Shown: positions 7,779 through 15,597, counted from the first letter of the stretch. The stretch: DNA of 25,134 nucleotides from CAWDLX01 sp046728155 (GCA_046728155.1 JBKPDY010000166.1:1-25134), one strand, 5' to 3'. Made by a program: numbers and translations. The notes: a model not told the origin generated them from the sequence alone.

Positions 7779-8143
7779 ATACGAAATCCTGTCGCCTGAT
7801 CGATAGCGGTCATTCGGGGTCGGGGGTGGTCCGGTGCCTAGGACGCCGGATGTCCGAACCGGGTTAACTGCCTGGCCCTCGGCGCGGCATAGACTCGTTG
7901 AGAGTGAAGCGATGCGGCCGACAGCGCACTATGTGGTGACAGGTGGACTGTCATCCATTTTGGCGGTGGTGCCGCGGAGTGGTCGGTGTTCTCCCGGCAT
8001 GCCCACGCGGAGTTAGTAATCGCGCAGCCGCGGCCCGGGCGGCCAGGATCCTCCTTCGCGGGCGTCTCCAACGGTAGCGCGGGCTGAGCCGCCACAACCG
8101 CGTGGCGGCCGGGGCCGCCGTCCGAACCGACTGAGGAGGGCAA

Positions 8144-8722
8144 ATGATCGCTGCTGCTCCGCGTGATTCGCCCCCAGCCCCGCCGCCCCGCCTCGTGCTC
8201 GCTCCGACGCGGCTGAGCCGGGCGGTCCTAGACGGCGCCTGGTGGCCGCGATCGGGCGACGCTTCGGCCGAGTTGACCGCTCTCGTTCAGGCTCTAACCG
8301 AACGCTACGGACGCATCCGGTACGTGATCCTCAACGGGGCGTCTTGGGAGGGCCACATCCGACGGTTGCCCGTCGCCGGCAACCTGTGTCGGGTCGGTTG
8401 GTTTACCAGCATGAATGCGGCGCTGCTCGTCGCCACCACCGATGGCGGCGATCAGCTCGATCTACTTCTCGTGCCCCCGTCGGCCAGCGAGACCGTTGCC
8501 GAGCTTGCGATGACCGCCGCGGCTGATCCGTCCAACATGGAGCATGCGGCCGATCTACTCGCACGTTCGCAGCAGACCGCGATCACCAGACCAGTAGCGG
8601 CACTGGCTGGAGCCGATGACGCCCCGGAGGCGGTCTGGGACAACGAAGGCGGCGGCCAATCGACTCGCGGCGAGTTCAGCCACCAATTCGCAACCCGGAC
8701 GTCCGCCGAACGTCCCACCTGA
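8144..8722 (+). CDS. DUF5994 family protein
   Basis: A 192-residue cytoplasmic protein with the DUF5994 pattern in order: RLVLAPTRLSRAVLDGAWW (about 21-39) followed by PRSGD, ELTALVQALTERYGRI (44-59), VILNGASWEG (62-71), RVGWF (84-88), LDLLLVPPSA (105-114), and MTAAADPSNMEHAADLL (123-139). The tail after about residue 140 is polar and variable. DUF5994 proteins are common in actinobacteria, often beside stress or regulatory genes; no biochemical role is known to me. The ATG has a strong ribosome binding site (GAGGAGGGCAA). The gene stands alone on the plus strand, divergent from the STAS-kinase operon, with about 470 bp between the two starts. Confidence 0.85.
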   Translation: MIAAAPRDSPPAPPPRLVLAPTRLSRAVLDGAWWPRSGDASAELTALVQALTERYGRIRYVILNGASWEGHIRRLPVAGNLCRVGWFTSMNAALLVATTDGGDQLDLLLVPPSASETVAELAMTAAADPSNMEHAADLLARSQQTAITRPVAALAGADDAPEAVWDNEGGGQSTRGEFSHQFATRTSAERPT

Positions 8723-8955
8723 CAACCCTCGGTAGTGGCCGCTGTGCCGGAACCACCGGTCGAGGTGGCCGGTCTCTTGCTTTGCGTTGCCTGCCGGGCT
8801 TGCGGCCGCGAGCCGGGAGCACGCACCTCCCGCGTGGTCAGTACACCCGCCGCACTCCCGTTGAGTCCAGATGTGCCGATCGACCTTCGCCCCGTGGTTT
8901 TGGGCACCCACGGAGCACCGGATGTCACCGCGTGATGACACGCTCAGCATAGAGA

Positions 8956-9288
8956 TCATGCGGCGTCGTCAGGGTCGTCTTCATCGTCTATGAGCGCGAG
9001 TTGCACGTCGTCGTCAGGCTCAACCGTGCCGTCGGGGTAGCTCGTGCCGTCGCCCGGGCCGGTCTCCGACATCACGCCGGCGCCGGCGAACTCCTGCTCG
9101 TGGCGCAGGAGTTGCGTCGCCTCCGCGCTGTCGACGGCCTGGATCTCGGCCAGTACGGCGCGCCAGGCGTCACCGAGTGGCAGGTTGCGCGAGGCGTAGG
9201 CCAGCTCGGCCAGGTGCTGGACGCGGGTGGCCATCCGGTGCCGGTCGTTGCTACCCAGCGCGGCCAGCGCCGCCTGGAGATCACTCAT
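8956..9288 (-). CDS. Small acidic hypothetical protein
   Basis: A 110-residue protein I do not recognise. The first 70 residues are predicted mainly helical (DLQAALAALG, RVQHLAELAYASRN, DAWRAVLAEIQAV). The rest is a disordered acidic tail ending DDEDDPDDAA. The ATG has a good ribosome binding site (GGAGA, about 6 bases upstream). It overlaps the 3' end of the preceding minus-strand gene by 8 bp, so the two form a small operon. Compact alpha-helical proteins with acidic tails occur in phage and mobile-element gene sets, but nothing here proves that origin. Confidence 0.6.
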   Translation of the reverse strand: MSDLQAALAALGSNDRHRMATRVQHLAELAYASRNLPLGDAWRAVLAEIQAVDSAEATQLLRHEQEFAGAGVMSETGPGDGTSYPDGTVEPDDDVQLALIDDEDDPDDAA

Positions 9289-9517
9289 TGCAGTCTCCTT
9301 CGTGAACCTGCCGCCAGGTCCGGTCGTCGAGCAACTCGATCAGCCACGGCTGACCGCAGTCGGAACAGATGAACGGGTGCGAGCCAGGCTCGACGCGCCA
9401 GAGCACGTCAGGCTCGACCGGCCCGAGCATCGGCTTAGGGCCGTGGCGGTCCTTGCGGTACGTGCCGCGCTGTCGATTGATCTCGGTGGTTAGTGGCGGG
9501 CGGCCAATCATCGGCAT
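9281..9517 (-). CDS. Small zinc-ribbon-like hypothetical protein with phage-type N-terminus
   Basis: A 78-residue basic protein. Residues 5-27 (GRPPLTTEINRQRG, then TYRKDRHGP) recall the N-terminal tail of P27-family phage terminase small subunits. The second half has FICSDCGQPW (CxxC) at 49-58 and a late Cys at 76, which could form a partial zinc site. It is far shorter than a terminase subunit. The start is either the ATG at 9517 or one two codons later; a GAGGGTG lies about 10 bases upstream of the first. It is first of a two-gene minus-strand unit with the acidic helical protein. The function is unknown, and the phage link is a resemblance seen by eye only. Confidence 0.5.
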   Translation of the reverse strand: MPMIGRPPLTTEINRQRGTYRKDRHGPKPMLGPVEPDVLWRVEPGSHPFICSDCGQPWLIELLDDRTWRQVHEGDCNE

Positions 9518-9935
9518 AACTCAGCGTCACCCTCGTTCGTTTCGTTTCGACATCATGTGCATGCGGTTGGCCCCGGGGTCCTGCCGTCCATTGTGGACTC
9601 GGAGCCGGCCCGCCCGCTACGGTGAGTCACGAACGGCAACGTATTTCGCGCTAACGATCGTCGATAGGTTGCATGCTCAGTGAGGCGCATGGCGCTCGTG
9701 CGTCTGCCTAGCTTAGCCAGCACGATCACACGAACTTCCTCGGGTTGACTGCCTTGGTGCGCCGGTGGCGCCCACGCATGTCCGAACCAGCCAACCTGGC
9801 GCAAAACCGCACGTCAAGCACCGTGACCAGGTTTGCGAGCGGTTCAAGGTCCACGAGCGCGTCTGTCCACAAGGGAGTTTGCCGAAGTGGCCAACAGCGC
9901 GTCTCCCCTTGATCAGACTCCGGTCGCCAGGACGA
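9518..9935. other. Gap without a supported gene
   Basis: No frame here shows a known family. One short minus-strand frame (about 9730-9900) reads WTDALVDLEPLANLVTVLD, which looks protein-like, but it has no good start or ribosome binding site. A small perfect repeat (GCGCC GGT GGCGC) lies near 9757. The region is continuous with the decayed recombinase locus and is probably eroded sequence. Confidence 0.35.
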
Positions 9936-10127
9936 TCATGACCCCAGGCCGCGAGCCTCAATCACGAGGTTGCGGAGTACCACGTACCGGGTGCCGAGAC
10001 GGAGATCATCCCGCACAACCACCCTGACCAGGCGTTTCACCCGCTCGCCCTGACTGACCACTTCGCCCCAGCCCGAGGCGCTCACCCTGTCGCCGCTGCT
10101 CAGTAACCAGACACGTACAGGCACCAC
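9936..10127 (-). CDS. Possible small beta-rich protein
   Basis: A 63-residue minus-strand frame with GTG start candidates at 10127 and 10124. It reads VRVWLLSSGDRVSASGW, then VKRLVRVVVRDD and TRYVVLRNLVIEAR, a regular alternation of strands that looks like a real small beta-barrel-type domain. I do not recognise the family. No clear ribosome binding site is visible. The frame also continues upstream into the serine recombinase remnant, so it may instead be a chance fusion. Located between an empty stretch and the recombinase pseudogene. Confidence 0.3.
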   Translation of the reverse strand: MVPVRVWLLSSGDRVSASGWGEVVSQGERVKRLVRVVVRDDLRLGTRYVVLRNLVIEARGLGS

Positions 10128-10184
10128 GGTAGGTCCACGGTGGACCCGACACGACAAACGCTGTTCGACCCCGGCCGCAGGCTG

Positions 10185-10985
10185 ATCGGACCAACGAAGC
10201 GGGTTTGCCATAGACAACGCGGCCGAATATAGGGGTGGGTGAGCACCTGGTGCACCGCGGTGTAGGTCGGCTCCACCCAGACGATGTCGGTACCCCGGGT
10301 CGTAGACGTTGCGCTGCAGGGGTATCTTCAGGCCTTGCTCCTTGAGCCACAGCCACATTGCCGGGGCCGAGCCGGGCAGCGGGAGCTGTTCGAAGATCGT
10401 CGCGAGGACACCGCGGACGGCCTCGTCGGGGTGCAGCAGGATCTGCCCGTCGGCCTCGCTCCACACCGACCCGACAGGCAGGCCCGGGCGTAGCTCGCCC
10501 GGCGGCCTTGTTGCGAATCCCGCCGCCGAGTCGGGCGCCCAGGATGTGAAGCTCGGCCTCGGACATGGTGCCTTTCATCCCCGCAGCAGTCGGTCGTTGA
10601 ACATGGCCGGGTGATAAACGCCGTCGGCGTCGGCGATGAGCGTGTCGGTCATGCCGGCCAGGTCGAGCAGCCGGTACCGGTCAGTGTTGTTCCTTGCCAC
10701 CCGGGAGATCTCCAGCGACACGACGATACCGGCCTGGCCCAGCTCTAACCTGCGCGGCCGGCTCCGCGAACCCCGGCCGGTCGTGCTCGCGCCGGATACC
10801 CCCTGGTCGTCATCGATAACGTGGATCCCGGAGCGGGGCCAGCCCAACGACGGCGCACGGGCAACCAGGTCGTACTAGCGGGCGGTGGACTCCCGGTTGC
10901 GCTCCACCTGCGCCAACGTGGACTGGCGCATGTAGATCACCGCGGCTCGGCGAAGATTCGAGGCAATGATCTTGCCGTCTCACTC
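10185..10985 (-). pseudogene. Decayed large serine recombinase/resolvase
   Basis: Pieces of a serine site-specific recombinase lie in order on the minus strand in several frames. They are: the catalytic N-terminus with the nucleophile motif YMRQSTLAQVERNRE; then VIDDDQGVSGAS, VVSLEISRVARNNTDRYRLL and LIADADGVYHPAMFNDRLL; then KGTMSEAELHILGARL, GGIRNKAA, LLHPDEAVRGVLATIF, and MWLWLKEQGLKIPLQ; and last VVYGK. An in-frame stop interrupts it at 10875-10877 (TAG, probably from a Gln CAG), with frameshifts near 10577, near 10520 and at least two more further on. The first codons also need a frame change. The C-terminal coiled-coil part is missing. The enzyme would have catalysed integration or excision of a mobile element, so it marks an old insertion. 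It cannot make an active protein. Confidence 0.85.
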
Positions 10986-11109
10986 ATCGCCGGCCTCCGC
11001 CCCGCTGGCGCGCCGAGATCCGGATCGGCGGTCTCGGCGATCAGGTGAGCCAGCAGCGCGACCGCGGGGGCGACCCGCTGGGCTGGGAGCTCAGCGATCA
11101 ACACCGGCG

Positions 11110-11284
11110 ATGGCCCAGTTCCTCACCTACCAGGCCTACAAGATCCTGGCCTGCGACTCTTCATCGTCGACACCGTGCTGCTCAAACGAATCTACGTGCT
11201 CTCTTCGTCGGACTGGCCACCCGCCAGGCCCACGTCGTCGGCGTGACCGCCCATACCACCGGCCTCCGGAAGTACCTGGGATAA
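11110..11284 (+). pseudogene. Fragment of an integrase-core (DDE) transposase
   Basis: The plus strand carries a short run typical of rve integrase-core transposases, split over three frames: YQAYKILACD, then LFIVDTVLLKRIYVL, then LFVGLATRQAHVVGVTAHTTG. The Asp in FIVD would be the first catalytic Asp of the DDE triad. Frame changes lie near 11158 and 11211, and the end of the match is a stop at 11284. Both the DNA-binding N-terminus and the last catalytic residues are missing. It is a relic and could come from an IS481/IS3-like element. No inverted repeats are visible. Confidence 0.6.
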
Positions 11285-11459
11285 CGTCTTGACACCGCGG
11301 ATCAGAACCCGCAGACCACGCATGGCTGCGTAGAGCCGCGTTACCTGGAAGAGTAGGCGTCTGGGTGCACCCGCCACGGGCCGAGCTGGGAACTGCGTGC
11401 ATCGGCCTGGCGGTGGCACCAGAGAAAAGCATTGCGTCGGAGACCGTAGGGAGGCCGTT

Positions 11460-12068
11460 ATGAAGAGGTCGGCGCTTGCCGTCGGCAGCATGCTGGCCCT
11501 CGCGGCGTTGATCCGTCGGGCTTGCTCGAACGAACTCTTCTTGGACTATCTACTTAACACGGTTGTCAACAAAATCCCATTTCCCACCACGCGTCTAGCG
11601 CTTTATCGGGCGGCGGGAATGCGGATCGGTCACAATAGCAATATCATGATGCATGTACGCGTTATGTCGCCTCATGGAATCGAGATCGGCGACAATTGCA
11701 TCATCGGAGAATTCGTTTGGCTCGATGGGCGCGCCGTGCGAGTTGGGGAAGGACCGGGTCTCAAGATCGGTAACAATGTCAACGTCGGCGCGAACACCAT
11801 CTTCATCCCGGGCGGTCACCTGCCGGACTCAGCCGATTTCTTCGGTCTGCCGGAGAAGACGTTCGTCGAGGACAACGTTTGGATCACCATGAACTGTACG
11901 ATCCTTTACGGCTTGACAGTCGGCGAGGGCGCAGTGGTCTCGGCGGCCTCACTGGTAAACAAGGACGTCGCGCCGTACACGATGGTGGGCGGGGTGCCAG
12001 CCCGATATCTGAAGGACCGAGCGCGCGATCTTGACTACAAGCTGTACAACAGGGAACGCTGGATCTAG
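11460..12068 (+). CDS. Left-handed beta-helix (hexapeptide) acyltransferase
   Basis: A 202-residue protein with isoleucine/valine-rich hexapeptide repeats of the LbH fold: MRIGHNSNIM, GIEIGDNCIIGEFVW, LKIGNNVNVGANTIFI, FVEDNVWITMNCTIL and LTVGEGAVVSAASLV. It ends with the hallmark VAPYTMVGGVPARYLK of WcaF/maltose O-acetyltransferase-type enzymes. These transfer acetyl or similar groups from acyl-CoA to sugars of surface glycans, usually as trimers. The N-terminus (MKRSALAVGSMLALAALI) is moderately hydrophobic and could associate with membrane. The ATG at 11460 has a strong GGGAGG ribosome binding site 5 bases upstream. The next gene, a glycosyltransferase, starts 24 bp downstream with its own ribosome binding site, so the pair probably forms an operon for glycan decoration. 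The acceptor is unknown. Confidence 0.88.
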   Translation: MKRSALAVGSMLALAALIRRACSNELFLDYLLNTVVNKIPFPTTRLALYRAAGMRIGHNSNIMMHVRVMSPHGIEIGDNCIIGEFVWLDGRAVRVGEGPGLKIGNNVNVGANTIFIPGGHLPDSADFFGLPEKTFVEDNVWITMNCTILYGLTVGEGAVVSAASLVNKDVAPYTMVGGVPARYLKDRARDLDYKLYNRERWI

Positions 12069-12092
12069 CGCGGTGATTGTTGGGGGAACGAC

Positions 12093-13361
12093 ATGAGGGT
12101 GTGCGTTGTCCTGAACCACATGCCGGGGCCGGGTGCGGGGGGTCTTGAGGGACAAGTGCACGACGTCTGCACCGGCCTGCTCAATCGCGGCGTCGATGTA
12201 CATGTGGCGTGCCGGCCCAGCCTCTACATGCCCGCGGAGAAGGTCCCGTTGCTCGAGCACGTCCACGCGGTCACCGTCAACCTGACGCCCGCAGAGATCG
12301 ACAACCCATTTCTGGGCATGTGGGGCACCTCTAGGAACCTCGCCCAGGCCGAAGACTGGAGTGCGTATGACGTCGTGCACTTGCAGTCGCACTACGGCTA
12401 TCACACTGCGTTGCGCCTGGCTCGGATGTCCGGCTCGCGCCCGGCCCTGGTCACCACGTTCCACCTCACGGCGATCGGCGGGATCGTCCGCCTGCACGAG
12501 CTTGGCTTTCCCCAGGAGCCGGACCTGCTCCAGACCCAACCGGCCGCCGTCATGGAAGCGACGCTCGCCTGGTTGTCGGATCGTTCGATCGCCGTATCGC
12601 AGCAGGTCTATGACGATCTCACGCGCGGCTACAGCGTCGCACCGGAGGAGGTCAGCGTCGTTTACAACGGCATTGACACCGGGCTGTTCGCGCCGATACC
12701 ACGTGCCGAGGCCCGCGCACAACTCGGGATCCACCCCGGCCTCCGGTGTGTGTTGTATGTGGGGCCGTTCTTCGGCTTCCGCAGCACCATGCTGCTGGAC
12801 AGCCTGACCTACCTGGATCCGGATGTTCGCCTGCTGGCAATCTGGCCGTTGACCGGGCCGTGCCAGCCTGAGCGAGTCGGTGATCGCTTGATCCCAATTG
12901 GCTACGTACCGCGCGAGCGGATGCCGTTATACTACGCGGCGGCCGACCTACTGGCCTATCCGCTGGTCTACACCGGCTTCGGCCTTGCGCTGCTGGAAGC
13001 CTCGGCGTGTGGCTGCGTGCCAGTGGCCTTCAACGTCCCGCCCGCCAGCGAGGTGGCGCCCCAGACGGCGTGGCTGGTCAACGAGATAAGTCCGCAGGCA
13101 TTCGCACGCGCGATCAACGCGGCATTGCGTGACCCCGAGACCCCGCGTAAGGCCGAAGCCGGCATACGCGCGGCCCGCCATCGCTTCAGCCTCGACCGCA
13201 TGGTCGACGAGACGTTAACAGTGTATGAAACCGCGCTCAGGGACAGGGCGGCCCGAGCAGACGTCGCCCCACGCCTCATCCCTCACCCACGCCGGAGCGA
13301 GATCGTGCCGCGAAAGAGCTCTCCCTCGTTCTCAGTCGCAGACCGCACCCTCCGCAGCTAA
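12093..13361 (+). CDS. Family 4 glycosyltransferase (GT-B fold)
   Basis: A 422-residue GT-B glycosyltransferase. The N-terminal domain begins MRVCVVLNHMPGPGAGGLEG, a typical acceptor-side loop (GGxE). The C-terminal donor domain has VVYNGIDTGLF near 189-199, VLYVGPF, a conserved ERMPLYYAAADLLAYP, and FGLALLEASACGCVPVAF near 297-314. GT4 enzymes transfer a sugar from a nucleotide donor with retention of configuration. The usual E-x7-E motif is altered: the first Glu is Thr (YTGFGLALLE), while the second Glu is present. The last 50 residues are basic and disordered. The ATG follows TGGGGGAAC. It probably works with the acyltransferase encoded just upstream on the same glycan; sugar and acceptor cannot be read from sequence. 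Confidence 0.9.
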   Translation: MRVCVVLNHMPGPGAGGLEGQVHDVCTGLLNRGVDVHVACRPSLYMPAEKVPLLEHVHAVTVNLTPAEIDNPFLGMWGTSRNLAQAEDWSAYDVVHLQSHYGYHTALRLARMSGSRPALVTTFHLTAIGGIVRLHELGFPQEPDLLQTQPAAVMEATLAWLSDRSIAVSQQVYDDLTRGYSVAPEEVSVVYNGIDTGLFAPIPRAEARAQLGIHPGLRCVLYVGPFFGFRSTMLLDSLTYLDPDVRLLAIWPLTGPCQPERVGDRLIPIGYVPRERMPLYYAAADLLAYPLVYTGFGLALLEASACGCVPVAFNVPPASEVAPQTAWLVNEISPQAFARAINAALRDPETPRKAEAGIRAARHRFSLDRMVDETLTVYETALRDRAARADVAPRLIPHPRRSEIVPRKSSPSFSVADRTLRS

Positions 13362-13471
13362 GCCCACGAGCCGGGCGCCAGTACGCCGCGACGCCGTGGT
13401 GTCACGCGGCGCACAGCCCGACCTCGCCGCCGAGTCCCTGCCCAGGTGCGCGCGCCGCGCCCCTCGTCGGT

Positions 13472-13687
13472 GCTCGCGACCGTACTTCGAGGGTCGCCTG
13501 TACTGGAGATACGCCTCGCCGAACCGCCTCTCCAGGTGCTGCTCCTCACGAGTGGCCTGGGAGGTCCCGGCCGGCCAGGACCTAATAGACGGGCAGGATC
13601 AGGAGCCACGCCCCGTTGAAGGCGCACGCGATGCCGACGAACACGATAACGAAGCCGATGTAGATGGGGTTCCTACCGAGGCGAAAC
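13472..13687 (-). pseudogene. C-terminal fragment of isoprenylcysteine/phospholipid methyltransferase family protein
   Basis: On the minus strand FRLGRNPIYIGFVIVFVGIA followed by a hydrophobic helix matches the signature of ICMT/phospholipid methyltransferase-like membrane proteins. A stop codon follows (LILPVY, stop), and in another frame EEQHLERRFGEAYLQYRRP matches the usual C-terminus of the family. The 5' part of the gene is missing: homology ends at about 13687, exactly where the IS6-type terminal sequence begins. The fragment is therefore truncated by the insertion and later frameshifted. The intact protein would have methylated a small or lipid substrate in the membrane with S-adenosylmethionine. 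Confidence 0.6.
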
Positions 13688-13701
13688 GGCGCTGTTGCAT
13701 T
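13688..13701 (+). repeat. IS6-type terminal sequence (left end)
   Basis: GGCGCTGTTGCATT resembles the GGCTCTGTTGCAAA-type terminal repeats of IS6-family elements and lies 41 bp outside the transposase stop codon. An identical 14-mer is at 15074-15087 in the same orientation. The inverted partner expected just beyond the transposase start (around 14420-14500) was not found. Confidence 0.5.
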
Positions 13702-13741
13702 GAGAGATGGTGGGCGCGTTGAACCACGGCCAGTTCTTGGA

Positions 13742-14409
13742 TCAGATCGCCCGAGCGGGTTCACCGAACGCTGGGTTCGCCCGCCTAGCGGAAGGGAGGT
13801 CGACGCCGAGTTGGTAGTGTCCGAGGCGGAGGTCCGCATACGCGTATCCCGCGATGATCACCTGCGCGGTCCGGTCGGTCTGTAACCCGCGCATCGGTTG
13901 CAGCCGGTACTTGAGCTGAATGTGATCTGCTTCGATCGAGTTGTTCGCGTGCGGTTCGACGTGGCGCCATGCCGACGGGACGAGTTCCTCGAGCATTGCC
14001 GGGTAGATCGGAGCGGCGTCGGTGACGACGTCGCCGGGCGTCACTTCCAGCATCGTCAGCGCCCGTTGGAAGAACGGGCGGGCCGTGGCCGCATCCCGGC
14101 GGGCGGAGACCAGCACATCCGATGACCTCCCATCCTGGTCAATCACCCGATAGACGTCGCGCCAGATACCGTTGACCTTGACGCAGGTTTCGTCCGCGAA
14201 CCAGCGTCACCTGATGAGTGGCGAGCCAACCTCGCGGCGTCGGCCAGCAACGGCGTGAACCGTTGCACCCACCGGCGGACGGTGACGTGATCGACTTCGA
14301 CACCCCGCTCGACCAGCAGTTCCTCCACGTCGCGGTAGGACAGGTTGTAGCGCAGATACCAGGGCACCGCGACCACGATCACCTCAGCCGGGAACCGGAA
14401 CCCGTGCAA
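13742..14409 (-). pseudogene. IS6-family transposase with one frameshift
   Basis: Frame 1 (14409 to about 14205) reads GFRFPAEVIVVAVPWYLRYN, LSYRDVEELLVERGVEVDHV and VRRWVQRFTPLL, the helix-turn-helix start of IS6 transposases. Frame 2 (about 14205 to 13742) continues WFADETCVKVNGIWRDVYR, VLVSARRDAATARPFF, VTDAAPIYPAML, SIEADHIQLKYRLQPMRGL and TDRTAQVIIAGYA. The three catalytic acids are all present: D in WFADET, D in VTDAAP and E in SIEAD. The only clear lesion is a lost base in the GDRW region near 14203-14207, between GD and WF. The start codon appears to be TTG at 14409 or further upstream. The element is thus a fairly recent loss. IS6 frameshifts of this kind are not known to me to be programmed, so pseudogene is preferred. 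Confidence 0.8.
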
Positions 14410-14680
14410 AGGTCGACCGCGGCGGTGACCACAGGTGGGACCGCATCTTGGATGAGCATGGCGACCTACGACCCGCAGCGGCTACTCGAGCGGGTAGTCG
14501 CCATCCTTGCGGCCGAAGGGCATAATCGCGACGGTGCCGACCGATGCCCGCGCCGGCGGCCGAGCGCCGGAGCTGCCGCGCTGTTGCTCGACGCGCTCGA
14601 CGTGGCGACCTATCCGCCACCGCCGAGGCTGTCTCGGATGCCCGAAGCTAGTCGAAATCGAGGACGACCTCGGCTGATGA

Positions 14681-14983
14681 CTACTGACCGGCGAGGCGCG
14701 TCGCCCGCGCCGCCGATTCGTCGGCACCCGCCTGAACCAGCACGTCCAGCGCGACCGGGAACCACCACTCGTCAATTGCCGGACGCTCTACCGCATATAG
14801 GGCCGCAGCCATTGTGAGCGCGACCCTGGCCACCTCGGTGCCCGCCTTGACTCCGGCGGCGGTGAGGCTGGCGGCGATCTCCTCCAACGCCTCGGCGGCG
14901 GTGATCCGGCGCATCTGGGCATAGCCGGCCGCAATTCCGCTTAGCTGGGAAGCAAGGAGACGGCGGTGATCGGATGGGGGCAT
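14681..14983 (-). CDS. Small helical hypothetical protein
   Basis: A 100-residue minus-strand frame, alanine-rich and predicted helical: HRRLLASQLSGIAAGYAQM, ITAAEALEEIAASLTAAG and VARVALTMAAALYAVERP, then a short WWFPVALDVLVQAG. Composition and codon use look like real coding sequence, unlike the overlapping frames. I do not recognise a family. The ATG at 14983 has a GAGGG immediately upstream, which is too close to be ideal, so the start is uncertain. It lies isolated between the IS6 element and the IS110 fragment, and may be a survivor of the original gene order or carried cargo. Confidence 0.4.
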   Translation of the reverse strand: MPPSDHRRLLASQLSGIAAGYAQMRRITAAEALEEIAASLTAAGVKAGTEVARVALTMAAALYAVERPAIDEWWFPVALDVLVQAGADESAARATRLAGQ

Positions 14984-15073
14984 CCCTCGACGGTACGTGC
15001 TGCGACATCGCAGGCAACGTCGATCAAGTCTCTGTTGGGTGTCGGATCAGTTCGTCGACACGACGGGCTGGAT

Positions 15074-15087
15074 GGCGCTGTTGCATT
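15074..15087 (+). repeat. Solo copy of the IS6-type terminal 14-mer
   Basis: GGCGCTGTTGCATT occurs here exactly as at 13688-13701, in the same orientation, 1386 bp away. It lies at the point where homology to the IS110 transposase stops. It may be the remains of a second IS6-type insertion. Confidence 0.4.
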
Positions 15088-15089
15088 GG

Positions 15090-15480
15090 CTGATCACCTG
15101 ATCAAGGCGCGCTTGATGTGTGAGGTCTCCGATGCGGTCCGAGGATCTTTCCGGTGAGGATGTGCCCGACGCCGCGGATGTTGGTGACGGTGGTGTCGGC
15201 AGCGGGCAACGCCCGGCGGGTGCTCGTCGCTTGGCGCTCAGCTGCCGGTCCAAGCGGCGCAGATCTGCCAGCAGGTCGCGGGCGAGCTCGCGACGGCGTG
15301 CGTCGGTGCTGGTGAGCGGCCGCACACCGCGCATGAGTATGGCGGCCTTCTCGGTGGTCAGGTCGGCGGGCGCCGCCCGGGATCAGCTCGCGGAACAGGA
15401 CATGGAATCGATGGAGCACCCCACACTCGTTCGGCCGTTCGTTTCGCGGCGAGCCTCTCGGACAGTGCTGCCCACGTCAC
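15090..15480 (-). pseudogene. IS110-family transposase fragment
   Basis: Minus-strand pieces match the middle and C-terminal transposase_20 region of IS110-family elements: FHVLFRELIPGGA, then in another frame PADLTTEKAAILMRGVRPL and ARDLLADLRRLDRQLSA, then TTVTNIRGVGHILTGKILG with the conserved GVGxxxxxKIL. At least two frameshifts separate these pieces. The N-terminal DEDD catalytic domain and the end of the protein are missing. The 3' side stops near the IS6-type 14-mer at 15074. It cannot encode an active transposase. Confidence 0.7.
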
Positions 15481-15534
15481 GCTTTCGATTTCTGCCGGTG
15501 TTTCGATGGTCGTGGGCCGGCAACCGGGTTGCTT

Positions 15535-15555
15535 TCAGAACAGGTCCCGTTCTGA
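15535..15555. repeat. Perfect 7-bp inverted repeat
   Basis: TCAGAAC and GTTCTGA flank a 7-base spacer (AGGTCCC). It lies only 10 bases before a stronger 12-bp inverted repeat, outside any supported gene. It could be one half of a double hairpin or a recombination or binding site. Confidence 0.45.
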
Positions 15556-15565
15556 CCAGGAAGGT

Positions 15566-15597
15566 CGTCACCCCTGGCCGGGTGCCCAGGGGTGACG
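15566..15597. repeat. Perfect 12-bp inverted repeat, strong hairpin
   Basis: CGTCACCCCTGG at 15566-15577 and CCAGGGGTGACG at 15586-15597 pair perfectly around the 8-base spacer CCGGGTGC. This is the strongest hairpin noticed in the window. No T run follows on either strand. It lies between the IS110 fragment and the ATP-grasp operon, so it might act as a terminator that insulates the operon or as a remnant of a mobile element end. Confidence 0.5.

Larger units (their letters stand above)
13688..14440 (-). mobile_element. IS6-family insertion sequence, right end not identified
   Basis: The element runs from the terminal 14-mer at 13688 through a minus-strand transposase ending near 14409. The right boundary is approximate because no inverted copy of the terminal sequence could be found. 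The size, about 0.75-0.8 kb, fits IS6-family elements. Insertion of the left end coincides with truncation of the methyltransferase fragment. Confidence 0.55.

Noticed and set aside
7935..7955. TGACA and TGTCA inverted repeat upstream of the DUF5994 gene
   Set aside because: Only five pairs with a 7-base centre and about 190 bases from the start codon; expected by chance in this amount of sequence.
14218..14817. 199-codon plus-strand frame over the IS6 element end
   Set aside because: It runs opposite the recognisable transposase start and has a Pro/Arg-rich random-like tail.
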